A stretch of DNA of 64,000 bases, from NCBI GenBank assembly GCA_018857735.1, contig JABMCL010000713.1, forward strand, positions 886,001 to 950,000, in the 5' to 3' direction. This document shows, one piece after another, positions 18,953 through 29,967 of this stretch; the first letter of the stretch is position 1, and the number at the start of each line of letters is the position of its first letter. Position numbers and translations under genes: made by a program. This DNA comes from Alviniconcha marisindica (taxonomy: Eukaryota > Mollusca > Gastropoda > Provannidae). The notes under the pieces were generated by a model. The model did no database searches. It was not told the origin of the DNA and saw only the letters and a program-made list of their open reading frames with translations.

Positions 18953-20514
18953 ACCATCACAATAGTATTTTGAAGATTTGGACTACTTTCAGCTGTAGAG
19001 TAAGTGTAACGTCACTTCAGACTTGTCACTTGGTGACTTTTTCAAATGTGTGATTGTGCTTAACATCCATGGAGGTGAGATTGCCTTCTAGATTTTTTAC
19101 AAGCATAAAATAGAAGGAGGGATTTGGGACTGAGACAAAATAGCTGTAATTGAGGGTTGGCCATCAGAACTGGTTGGTCGTTAGGTGTGTTTCAACTGTA
19201 GATGAAAAAAGCCTGTTTCAAACCCTTCCGACAGCTATTTAATGTAGTGTCAAAGAGATGTTCCACTGCATTTGGAGCACAAGTCTACACACTGAAGGTT
19301 GTTGTCAAACTCAGTAAGATCACTTTTATTTAATTAGCCCAAACCAATGCTGCATTTCAAATTTGTATATCAGGCTAATTTGTGGTCACTAAAACTGGTG
19401 CCACCATTTCTACTGTCATGTTAAATTCATCTGGTTACCAACCAAGCCAGAAAAGTGTTATCCAGACAGACAACCAAAAATATCTGATTAACACGCTGGC
19501 AATTTTAACTGTCACCCCCCCCCCCCCCCCCCCCTACACTTCATTTTATCAAAGGGAATATAAATGATGTAAATTTGTAATTTTTATGTATTTATTTAAA
19601 ATTGTAATTTTTATTAATTTTTATGTATTTATTTAAATTTGTAATTTTTATGTATTTATTTTATATTTATTGTTATTTTAGATGTACCTTCTTGACCCCA
19701 TGTGTCAGAGGATTTTTTTCATTTTTATGCTTTGTATACTGATGAATAATAAAGTTTTATTTGATTTATTTGCTTTATGCTGGCTGGGGATAATGCAAAC
19801 ATTTGCTTTATGTTTTTATTGTCTCGTAAGATTACGTTTCAAACACCTGTTCTGAGAGCTGAACTGAGATCATCACTGAAGTACAAAGAAATCTTTGTAA
19901 TACCATCACAAGTTCTGGATCAGGGTTACAAATAAGTTTACAAACTGCTAAAAATTAAATAATAAGAGAGGGTTGACCCTTGCTAAAGCTTATTCATTTT
20001 GCAAGTGCTTGTGCACACACACACACACATACACACACACACACACACTGAAGACAATCCACTCCCTAAACAAAAGCTCATCTTGCATTTCATTTTACAG
20101 TTTTATTTCCACTTTTGCCCTGCCTGACAAAGATGTGAGAATTCAATGCCAGTTTTTTCAAGATCATCAGGAACTGAAAACATTCTCATCTGTCCATGAC
20201 CTTTTTCTAAAGCTCTAATCATGTAACTGTAATCCACAGGGAAAAAGAGTTCCACACAAAAGTATGTCTCAACACAGTTAAAACAACACAACACTGTTGG
20301 TTTCCACTTCAATGTAAATAATTATATACTGAACACAACAAGTCTGGGGACATGTAATTGCACACAACAGGTCAATCCACAACTGCCTCTAAGCCAGCCA
20401 ACACTATTTACACACACACATGTTATACCATTCAATTAAAAACAACAACTATTGCCACCCTACTGATGAAAGTTCTCAGGCTGCAGTTCTGCAACAGACC
20501 CATCTCCCAAGAGG
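18953..20514. other. intergenic, no gene seen
   Basis: AT-rich sequence with a long C-tract (about 19517-19534), a TTTATGTATTTATTTAAA-type repeat (19570-19680), a (CA)n tract near 20014-20048, and no recognised coding region. Confidence 0.6.
19748..19753 (+). terminator. candidate poly(A) signal AATAAA
   Basis: The context TACTGATGAATAATAAAG, then TTTTATTTGATTTATTTGC, resembles a metazoan 3' end with a U/GU-rich downstream element. It could serve cryptochrome or another transcript. The same spot also carries TTTATT, the minus-strand form. Confidence 0.3.
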
Positions 20515-21042
20515 GGTGAACAAGGGATGGCTTTGGGAGAAGAATGGGGGTGGGTAGTTAAACTTTGTGGTTCTGATGGTCAATTTGTGGTTCACAAATT
20601 GCCTTTGGGTGAAGAATGGGACGTGACGGTCCACACTTTGTGGTTCTGATGGTCAGTTTATGGTTCACAAATTGCCTTTGGGTGAAGAATGGGATGTGAG
20701 GGTCCACACTTTGTGGTTCTGATGGTCGGTTTATGGTTCACAAATTGCCTTTGGGTGAAGAATGGGACGTGAGGGTCCACACTTTGTGGTTCTGATGGTC
20801 AATGTTTGGTTCACAAACTGCCTTTGGGTGAAGAATGGGGGGTGGTGATGCACACTTTGTGGCTCTGATGGTCAATTTATGGTTCACAAATTGTCTGGGG
20901 GAGAAGAATGGGGGGTGACAGTGCACACTTCGTGGTTCTGATGGTCAATTTATGGTTCACAAATCGCCTTTGGGAGAAGAATGGGGGGGGGGGATGGTGC
21001 ACACTTTCCGGTTCTGATGGTCAATTTATGGTTCACAAATTG
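20515..21042 (+). repeat. 73-bp tandem repeat, about 7 copies
   Basis: Units start near 20601, 20674, 20747, 20820, 20893 and 20966, exactly 73 bases apart. Each has GAAGAATGGG, CACACTTTGTGGTTCTGATG and GTTCACAAATTGCCTTTGGG. Confidence 0.95.
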
Positions 21043-21149
21043 AAATACAATTTTCTGGACAGAAATGGCAATGCAAACAGAGTTGTACAGCATAGCATGT
21101 CTCGGTACAGAATGACAAAGACGCAAAAACCTGGGCATGTTTTGACGAA

Positions 21150-21262
21150 CTCAAAGCACACAAAAGGTTCAAAAGTACGCTTCTTTTGCCATGACAATGC
21201 AAAACAATCATATTGTCTAATTAAAAAATATGTGCCCTTTTCAGCCTTCTGTGTGTTTTGAT
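21150..21262. mobile_element. second foldback/MITE-like element
   Basis: Arms at 21150-21175 and 21237-21262 match the element at 18851-18952 and form an inverted repeat of about 21/26 matches. GATCTTGTTTCAGATGCTGG just outside also recurs in inverted form near 26088. The spacer is AT-rich. Confidence 0.5.
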
Positions 21263-21680
21263 CTTGTTTCAGATGCTGGCAGTTAACTTTCTTGCACATT
21301 AAAATTAAAATTAAAATTAAAAAAATGCAGACAGTGGACTGGGTGATGAACACGTCTTAAAACTGATACAAGATTTTAGGTACTTCATAGGCACTGGTAT
21401 ACAGCAGCCTCCAGTTTTCTTTGATATCTAAACTGGGCCAGCGTGATCCTTTCAAAGACAGAAAGTGCTTGCAAGTTGCTGGCTGTGCTCTGTCATACCA
21501 GAACCACACCTTGCAATGCGAGATTCAAGGGAGTTGTGTGCTAACACAAACGCACACAAACAAAACAAAAACAAAAATCCTCCACCGTGTTCTACATGTA
21601 AAACTTTCAAATAATTATTGTTGGTGACAGGCCTTTCAGTGCTTCTATCCTTTTGAAAAATCCTTTAATGTTTCTACCAT

Positions 21681-21682
<2 letters not shown>

Positions 21683-21717
<35 letters not shown>

Positions 21718-21742
21718 ATACATATATATATATATATATAGC
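21683..21742 (+). repeat. (GT)n then (TA)n microsatellite
   Basis: About 15 GT units, a short spacer, then about 10 TA units. Confidence 0.95.
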
Positions 21743-21846
21743 AAGAGAGAGATAGAGGGTGAAATGTAGACACAAATAAGCAAGCAATGGATTACTGAGG
21801 CAGTGCATTAGGTCTGGAAGACCTTCAACAGAGTTGGACAGAAGCT

Positions 21847-21990
21847 GTTCAGGAGCTGTGTGAACCTTACGGTTTCTGTGGACGTAAAGCAACACTGAAC
21901 CAGGCACACGCACTGGTCACAGTTTGTCCCTAATATGTCAACCAACATCCGAGGACATTAAGCTCCACATCATCATCATCATCATCATCA
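21847..21990 (+). mobile_element. family B SINE with internal deletion
   Basis: It starts TTCAGGAGCTGTGTGA, then jumps directly to the core GGTTTCTGTGGACGTAAAGC and continues normally to an (ATC)n tail. The head is missing GTCGAGGTGGCCGTCCTGGG and adjoining bases. Confidence 0.75.
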
Positions 21991-22275
21991 ACAGTTTGAT
22001 TGGAAGAAGAAGGATTTTGTTTTAATTTTCTTTTCTTTTTTAAAGAGAAGTAAAGCCTACTCCCTTTATAAACAAGAATATATATCATGGTGTTCAACTA
22101 ATGAAAAGAGTTGGTCACAGGGGTTCAGCAATCATGGCTCAAGTGACCAACAAAGCACTGAATGTGCATGCAACATCAAACACATGAAAAGCCCCCCATT
22201 AAAACAACAACAACAAAACGGAAAATATTGTACTGGCTGGGATTGTAAGCTTGCAGCCACATAATGCACATGAAA

Positions 22276-22345
22276 AAAACAATAATGGACATTTCTATGG
22301 CGCATTATCCCTAGCCAAATCTAAGGCACAAAGCACCATACAAAA
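22276..22345 (+). repeat. dispersed repeat fragment
   Basis: AATAATGGACATTTCTATGG followed by CGCATTATCCCTAGCC. It is the plus-strand counterpart of 9905-9982. Confidence 0.6.
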
Positions 22346-22349
22346 ATGA

Positions 22350-24217
22350 TTTAAAGAAGAAGAAAAGGAAGATATAATACACACAGGAAGGAGATGAAGA
22401 TAAGAAGAAGAGAAAACAGCAATAAGACCCCCCTCACCCCACCCCGCAAAAAACACAAAAACAACAACAAACCGAAAACCATGAAACTATACAGCTGAAC
22501 CCTCTGAATAATAACAACAGAAAAGATGAATTTCTGTGTCAAGGCAAAGTAATTCACTTCTGTGTATATATATATACTGCATTCTCTCCATGTAGATTTG
22601 CTCTTCTATAAGGCAGATTTAAAGTGATTCAGCTATACCTACTATATTCACTTAATACACATATTTGTATTTTATTTCCCTTCGAGGTAAATAGATATTC
22701 ACTGTGATTCAGGCATACCACTGTACTATCTCCATGCAGAATTGTTCATTTAAGACAGAGTTCTGTTAACAAGAAGTAATGACATAATGTTGATGGTCCC
22801 AGTCACATTGTCTTGAAGGGAGTTTCACTGCTTTCACACATATATATATATATAGTTATTATTTATGCTTGTAAATTTCCTAATTTAATGTCCTAAATTA
22901 ATGTTTTTGCTTCACATCCAATTTTTGTCCACTTCTGGGTAACAACTTACCATGTGAAATGCCTTTCGGTCTCTGGAAACAATGTTTTGAAATATTTCTT
23001 ATTAGCAGACATTTCAGATGTCTTTTTCTCTCCTTGCAGTATCCTTCAAAATGTGCCATTTTGCACAGAGTACAAAGACACACGGTCAAAGTGCCAATGC
23101 AGGCAAAAAAATGTGGGTTTGATAAGTGACAGCCATAAACTTAGGAAAACATTTTGGACATACTTGCTAATGTCATGCCAACATTCTTCCACACACTAAC
23201 CGAGTAAGTAGACTATTTTCATGTATCACCATTTTGCAGTCATTTTGTTGCTTTGAACAGGGGCTTGCCCAAACTCCAAGCACTGGTTTACGACATCCTT
23301 ACTTCAACCACTGCCATATTTAGTTACGCCATAGGGTCCAGAAAACTGTCAGCTAACGAGTAGTTTTTTGTTGGTGCTCAAACAGCAGTAAGTTTGTTAC
23401 AAACAACTCAGATTATATCAGACGTTTGTTTTATAACTGACCACGTTGCTTACACCAGCTCAAATAAAACCACAATCGTAGTGAATCGAGACGGAACTCT
23501 TTTTTTTACCCGGGGTGGATGCACCTCATGTTTACGTTCGTGCTTGGACGCTAGGTTGCTTCCATAGTCTTATCAGTACCCAAACCTTTCGGAGGGCGCT
23601 GACCGCAGTCGGTGGACAGCTGCGCGGAGATACAGAGGACCCCCTCAGTGGCGTAACTAAATCTGGCAGAGTTTGGAGGAAGATGCCGGAAAGCGATGCT
23701 CGGAGTGTGGGGCTTGCCCTGAAAAGTTGTACGTTTTGTATTGTCCCCATCAAATTAGCGTTCTTTTTAACTCTTCATCTGTCTTGGATCTTAAGAAAAC
23801 ACTGCTTCATGAGGCTGAATGGGTTTCCACACAGCAAATATTAGCCACAAATGAATAACTACTAAGAGTCAGACGAGACAGCAATTTAGGACGCCAAAAC
23901 AGATGTTACCAGTGAGATCACATACAAAAGGAGATTGAGAGCCACTGTGGTGGTGAAGCCCATACTCACAGCGGTCATGAAGACCATAACATAAACAACC
24001 AGGTGGAAAATAAAAGCAACAGCGCGAAAGAGTCTACAACATAACAAAAATCACAATTGTCCAGTAAAACACAGCCACCATGTTTCACTAAAAGACAAAG
24101 ATAACTTCAAACGCATATGACTTTATTAGCAACAAATAGTACCATCAGCTGCAACAAACCTTTTCAAAATAAGCTAGACCAGTACACACATATGCCACTT
24201 ACAAGACAGCCCCAAAA
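22350..24217. other. intergenic, no gene recognised
   Basis: Mostly unique AT-rich DNA with short (TA)n tracts at 22563 and 22842. Sequence around 23340-23400 (ACTGTCAGCTAACGAGTAG and following) resembles 31210-31265, and 23665-23720 resembles 31360-31410, so an old dispersed repeat spans both places. A Cys-containing open frame at 23673-23858 has no family I can name. Confidence 0.5.
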
Positions 24218-24620
24218 TACTTTGCACAGGCACCATACAACTATAGCCTGTGGTTGCTCATGCAAATTTTTTTTTTTTTTGAGAAGTGGACAAAACATGG
24301 CAGGACAAACTGCTGGGGTGGGTGGGAGGAAATTATTCACTAATATGAAAATATCAAAAACTGCTGGGGGGAGGAAATTATTCACTAATATGAAAATATC
24401 ATCTACCCTTCCACATATATATATCCGAAAAAAAATGGGCACAATACTTTGCACAGGCACCATACAACTATAGCCTGTGGTTGCTCATGCAATTTGTTGT
24501 TGTTGACAAATGGACAAAACATGGCAGGGTAAAAAAATGCTGGGGGTGGGAGGAAATTATTGACTAATATGAAAATATCATCTACCCTCCCACAATATAT
24601 ATATATATCTGGAAGAAAAT
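24218..24620 (+). repeat. tandem duplication of about 220 bp
   Basis: ACTTTGCACAGGCACCATAC, ACTATAGCCTGTGGTTGCTC, GGACAAAACATGGCAG and AATATGAAAATATCATCTAC occur twice in order (24218-24430 and 24443-24610). The first copy has an extra internal duplication of GGAGGAAATTATTCACTAAT. Each copy ends in (TA)n. Confidence 0.85.
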
Positions 24621-24900
24621 AAAAAAATAGAGACCTAAACTGAATTTTGCTTCAACAGGCTTAGTACTTTACTGAAATTATTGATAAAAAATAAATTAAA
24701 AAAAGGATGGGTAATGATACTGATAGCCTGTTTTCCTGGCTAAGCAGTGCAGTTCTTCTTCAATTTCGTTAATGTTGGTTTCGTTTGTGTGATACTGAGC
24801 AGAGCAGGTGCTGCTTGGAGCCCTGTATCCAGAGATCAGGTGCAGGACAGGCTAAGATGATGTGCGCCTATAAAAGGAAAGAACTGCACCACGTGCACAT

Positions 24901-25073
24901 CATAGTTCAGGAGCTGTGTGAGAGTCGAGGTGGCCGTCCTGGGCTGTCTGTCCTAATGAGCCTTCTGGTTTCCGTGGATGTAAAGCTATATTGACCCATG
25001 CTTCGGCATTGGTCACAGCTTGTCCCTAATATGTCAACTGATATCTGAGGACATTAAACATCACTTCATCATC
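24901..25073 (+). mobile_element. family B SINE with 10-bp TSD
   Basis: A full-length copy flanked by ACGTGCACAT at 24891-24900 and 25074-25083. The right-hand duplication is shared with the next element. Confidence 0.85.
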
Positions 25074-25083
25074 ACGTGCACAT

Positions 25084-25387
25084 GTGAGCCAGTTTGGCCT
25101 AGCGGTAAGGCGTTAGGCTGGTAAGCGGAAGGACCTCGGTTCGATACCACTTCGGCTCTCCTTTCTCTTCAAAAAGGTTGTGGTTTGTGGACACTGTCCT
25201 GTGACTTTGTCCGTCACTTCCTCTGAAACATTAGAATGGCTCTCATCGCTGCCCATCTTAATGCAAAAGTCGTTCTGGTGGTGACAGTGTAGCGATAGGT
25301 ATATAATCTCCCTCTCCCCCCCCCCCCCCCCACCTCCGTACCCCCTTCCCCCACTTCCTAATAAGCCTCATGGTTTCTGTGGACGTT
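25084..25387 (+). mobile_element. tRNA-derived SINE, family A, with the same TSD
   Basis: 304 bp, GTGAGCCAGTTTGGCC to GGTTTCTGTGGACGTT, with intact A and B boxes and a long C-tract. It is flanked by ACGTGCACAT at 25074-25083 and 25388-25397. Target duplications on both sides fix the element ends precisely. Confidence 0.88.
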
Positions 25388-25402
25388 ACGTGCACATCCT
25401 TT

Positions 25403-25505
25403 CAGTGCTCAGGAGCTGAGTGAAAGTCGAGGGGGCCGTCCTGGGCTCCTGTCCCTAATAAATCTATGGTTTCTGTGGACGTAAAGCAACACTTCAACCA
25501 TCAAC
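25403..25505 (+). mobile_element. SINE-like element, family C
   Basis: GTGCTCAGGAGCTGAGTG, GTCCTGGGCTCCTGTCCC and GTTTCTGTGGACGTAAAGC. It lies only about 5 bases after the third copy of the target sequence and gives a cluster of three SINEs. Confidence 0.75.
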
Positions 25506-25712
25506 CCACGTCTAACAAACTGTGTGAGGATTCTGTGGACGTTAAGCATCATTATTGCTAGCTGCATGAGAGAGGAACATAAATTCTTTTTGATGAGCTA
25601 GATCCAGCACCTGGTGTGCTTGACAACCAGTGGGTAAACAGTACCCTATGGAAGCTGTTCACAGACTAAAAAAGAAAGAGGAAAGCTTTTCCGTTCAGAG
25701 AGAACCTGCTTG

Positions 25713-25862
25713 AGTGCATATGGCCCTTTCTGGGTCCAGTTGAGTGCATATGGCCTTTTCTGGGTCCAGTTGGGTGCATATAGCCCTTTCTGGGTCCAGT
25801 TGGGTGCATATGGCCCTTTCTGGGTCCAGTTGGGTGCATATGGCCCTTTCTGGGTCCAGTTC
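25713..25862 (+). repeat. 30-bp tandem repeat, 5 copies
   Basis: The unit is TGGGTGCATATGGCCCTTTC plus TGGGTCCAGT. It is nearly perfect. Because 30 is a multiple of three, open frames run through it on both strands. Confidence 0.95.
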
Positions 25863-26251
25863 AATTCTTTGCACCAGACACAATCCAATGGGAAGTCACT
25901 GAAAACAGGAGTGTACTGACCAGACTGCCAAAAGGACTGAACCTTCAGTGAGACAGAGAGACTTCAGGCGGTACAGCAGAAGAATTGTGTCCCGTACTGG
26001 GAAGAAAGCCAGAATATCAATAGTCTTAAAAATTAAAAAAAGAAAAGAAATATTTATTAATGAAAAAAGAAAAACAAACAAACAAAATCTGAAACAAGAA
26101 CAACTGCTAGCATTCTAAAGCAAGATCCCCCAAAACAGATAAGTCTCTTAGTTCTACATCTTATTGTTCACCGTTTAACCATTGTTTAAGTGTCATTCTG
26201 AAACTGTGTTTTGTCCTAATAAATAGTTTATTTTTTTTAAACCGTTTGTGT

Positions 26252-26370
26252 TTGGATCTTGTTTATCAATGGTTATAGGTTTGCTATGGTCTTTTATTTG
26301 TTTATGAATGGTTACGGGTTTGCTATGGTCTTTTATTTGTTTATCAATGGTTACGGATTTTCTACGATCA
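26252..26370 (+). repeat. about 41-bp tandem repeat, 3 copies
   Basis: TTGTTTATCAATGGTTATAG, then GTTTGCTATGGTCTTTTATT, repeated with small changes. Confidence 0.85.
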
Positions 26371-26379
26371 CTGTTGGGC

Positions 26380-27020
26380 CACTGGCAACAGAGCTCTTCC
26401 GCTGAAGGAAAAGTGCCTGGCTAGCAGTCAGAAACAAAATCGGTCGTCCCAGCTTCAAGTTATTAGTCATTTGAATACTCCCAACTATGGTCGTGAACAA
26501 ATGTTTGCCCAATTAAGAATGGGCTGTAGGGGGCCGAGTAGTATCATGTACAACCCTGAAATTACACACCCATGGAAGAGATGGGGGAACATCAGGGCTG
26601 CTGTGTTCTTTAAGAAAACATGTAATCTCGGTGTAAGACAAAAGATTAACGTTAAACACACCTCCCACATGGTATTGCACATATACACTGACAATAAACA
26701 GGAAAATACACAAAACAAGTCTGCCTAAAATGTTGCAGGGACTCACTGTTAAAGCACCATTACCCTAAAATACTGCTCATTTGTGACACCATAAATTATC
26801 AGAAAAGCAGAAACAACTCAAAGTAATCCACAGAATCTTGAAGTTGAACGCATTTTTCATTCATTTGGTAAATAATACGTTGTTGCTTTTGTGTGTGTGT
26901 GTGTTGTTGTTGTTGGGGAGGGGGTAGTATGGCAGCTGAAGGCATGTCTGCCCCCCCCCCCCCGAAAATCATCAGAATCTGTGTGATATGGTGCCTTCTC
27001 TCTCTCTCTCTGGAGTGTGT

Positions 27021-27095
<75 letters not shown>

Positions 27096-27951
27096 ATGCA
27101 TGCTAAATTAAGTACAACCAAAGTGAAATTTTCAGAATAGTCAGTCAGGAATGTTCCCCACATGCAGAAAATACCACTGTATACAATCATGAAATGGCGC
27201 AGGTGGCACCCACTGAACTCGTCAAATGTGTGGAACATTCTCAGCCCCAGAAAAAGTACAGTACGAACATATCATGTTGGCAGGCAGTATGCTGTCTCAT
27301 ACAGTGACAGCACAAGCAGGCCTTGGAAATTCCACAGAAAAAGAAAAACGTATTTCCATAAATTTTAAGATTTGGCTGTGTTTCTACAGTTTAGCTAAGT
27401 TAAAATAGTGGTGATATTGCACTGTAAACAACACTGCTCTCTTTCCTTCTTTGGTGATGATTAAATTTAAAATTTTTATTTTTTAAACAAACAAAATGAA
27501 GAGATTTAAACAAATTATTTCAAAAAAGGGGAAAATTACGACTTGACTCAGTGACCGATCTGCTGGTAGTTTTCAGTTTGAACTCACCTGGAGGATAATC
27601 TACCCACCTTGGCTGTCCGGGCAAGGGTATTTCTACAACCATGTACAAGTCCTGTATATTACAAGTGGGAACCTACCCTTATCACCCTTGTTTCCCCCCC
27701 CCCCCCGACCCTGTCAGTGTGGGATAGCGGTCAGACTCAAAGCCAGCACCCCAGACAACAGCAGAAGACCCCAACAGCAGAGCACAGGGAAGAGGTGGAG
27801 CTGATCCCAATGGCGGTGGTTAGGTGGATGAGGGCACCAAGCTACAGGTTACTGAAGCTGCGAACACATCCTAAAGCGCCGGAATAATCATCAACATGAT
27901 TGTGGGCGTTGAAGGAAAGAAGAAGAAGTTGGGCAGGATGAACTCATCAGC
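26380..27951. other. intergenic with long (GT)n tract
   Basis: It contains a C-tract near 26951 and (GT)n of about 40 units at 27019-27094. No coding region is recognised. Confidence 0.6.
27019..27094 (+). repeat. (GT)n microsatellite
   Basis: An uninterrupted run of about 38-40 GT units, preceded by (TC)n and followed by GCATGCATGC. Confidence 0.97.
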
Positions 27952-28436
27952 CCTGGCAATTCGGCCACTATCCTGGGGAAGGGGGCTCACTCTAAATTTA
28001 AAAAGAAAGAAGATGTGTGACCCACGCTGAGAAGACTTAACAATTTAACCTGGCAATTCGGCCACTATCCTGGGGAAGGGGGGTCACTCTAAATTTAAAA
28101 AGAAAGAATATGTGTGACCCACACTGAGAAGGCTTAACAATTTAACCTGGCAATTCGGCCACTATCCTGGGGAAGGGGGCTCACTCTAAATTTAAAAAGA
28201 AAGAAGATGTATGACCCACGCTGAGAAGACTTAACAAGTTAACCTGGCAATTCGGCCACTATCCTGGGGAAGGGGGGTCACTCTAAATTTAAAAAGAAAG
28301 AAGATGTGTGACCCACACTGAGAAGGCTTAACAATTTAACCTGGCAATTCGGCCACTATCCTGGGGAAGGGGGGTCACTCTAAATTTAAAAAGAAAGAAG
28401 ATGCGTGACCCACACTGAGAAGGCTTAACAATTTAA
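27952..28436 (+). repeat. 97-bp tandem repeat, 5 copies
   Basis: Units start at 27952, 28049, 28146, 28243 and 28340, exactly 97 bases apart. Each has CCTGGCAATTCGGCCACTAT, CTCTAAATTTAAAAAGAAAG and GTGTGACCCACACTGAGAAG. High identity points to recent expansion. Confidence 0.97.
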
Positions 28437-29154
28437 CCCTGCCTTTCCTGAAACTGAACTCAAGTGCTTGCTGAACTCGGTGAACGTTCGATTCACCTCA
28501 GATCACCCCTCAGTGCTAAGGACCGCTTTATGCTGACTTAACTGCAACTGCTTATTTTATTATAACATTAACAGGCACTCCCCTGGAATACTAATTTCAT
28601 ATTATCAACTGATGTGCTCATCTTTTTCTTTTTGAGGTAGGGGAGGGAAATGGGGGAGTAAAATTGAATGATAATGCTCAGTAATAAATGCATTTTACAA
28701 TGCCGAATCTCTCTAATTACAGTAGAGGGTAACTTCCATGGCAGAGTAGTGCTGCTTTACTAGGCTTGTGTGTTTATGTGTAAGTGGTCTGACCATTTAA
28801 AAAATTTTTTTTTTTTATCAGAAGGTTAGTCAGTGCTTGGACTACAACATCCTGTCAAAACACAGCATCACCTCGGGATGACGTGGCGCCAGAAGGTACT
28901 ACCATCCCTTTTTGCATTCGTCAAATCTCTGATTGATGCAACTTTTCCACGAATGCAGATATATATATATGGATTGTTTTATGCACCAGTCATCATCACA
29001 TTCCAAGTGTCCACAATCAGATACAACACAAATGATGGCCTCCATATGAACAGTAGTAGTAATTGGATTTTAATGTCCTGTCAACCACACAGGGTCACCT
29101 CAGGACAATCAAACTCCGGTCATAAGCAAATAAACATTTCTAAACTCTTCTCAC

Positions 29155-29222
<68 letters not shown>

Positions 29223-29773
29223 AACCCTCTGTCAGGTCAATCTACAAAACCAACCATAAAAGCAAACATAAAACATACATACACAAACATCAGACACAAA
29301 TTTTCGAAGTTAGTCCCTTCAATATTACCCCTGTTAAAAGAGCACATAAGGCTAGGACATGCTGGTATGTCGACCATTCCGTCTAATTTATCGATACCAT
29401 GTTAAAGAAAAATATAAAAAAGGAATGGACAGTCACAATATAAAATTAAAAAATGTTTATATAAATGCATAATGGCAAATACCAGTGCCATATGGCAGCA
29501 AGCTGCACATACCACCTACCAGCTATCATCTCCTAGCAGCTCAACAAGAGCCATACAAAAAAGCCACAGAACACAAGTGAAGAAGAGAATATTCAACTTT
29601 TCAAGACAACACTACCGGCGTCAGTTTCACATATTACACGCTAGTCCCTTTGAGGATCCACGATGAATGGTGAAGTTCTGCAAGGTGGCAGAGGAACAAA
29701 GCAGAAAGAACTTGGAGTATTGGACTTGGACAAAAAGGATGAGGCAAATACCCTCTCTGCCCTTCACCTGGTT
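28437..29773. other. intergenic; dispersed repeat fragments and (TA)n
   Basis: Fragments near 28840-28885 and 29069-29112 share TGTCAA/CCACACAGGGTCACCTC and GGGATGA-type sequence with 49655-49700. (TA)n of about 31 units fills 29158-29220. No gene is recognised. Confidence 0.55.
29158..29220 (+). repeat. (TA)n microsatellite
   Basis: About 31 uninterrupted TA units. Confidence 0.97.
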
Positions 29774-29967
29774 ACTAAGATTAACCAGATGAAGATGCTG
29801 AGGTGCAACTACTTACTAAAATCCTTTTCAGGGCCATGAGTTTCAGTTTGCAGCATCCTTCCTCCCAACGTACTAAGATTAACCAGATGAAGATGTTGAG
29901 GCGCAACTACTTACTAAAATCCTTTTCAGGGCCATGAGTTTCAGTTTGCAGCATCCTTCCTCCAACC
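29774..29967 (+). repeat. 98-bp direct duplication
   Basis: Two near-identical copies (29774 and 29872) of ACTAAGATTAACCAGATGAA through CAGCATCCTTCCTCC. Confidence 0.95.

Noticed and set aside
23673..23858. Cys-rich open frame (KRCSECGACPEKLYVLYCPH) as a zinc-finger exon
   Set aside because: The Cys spacing fits no family that I can name with confidence, there are no clear splice borders, and part of the region looks like an old repeat.
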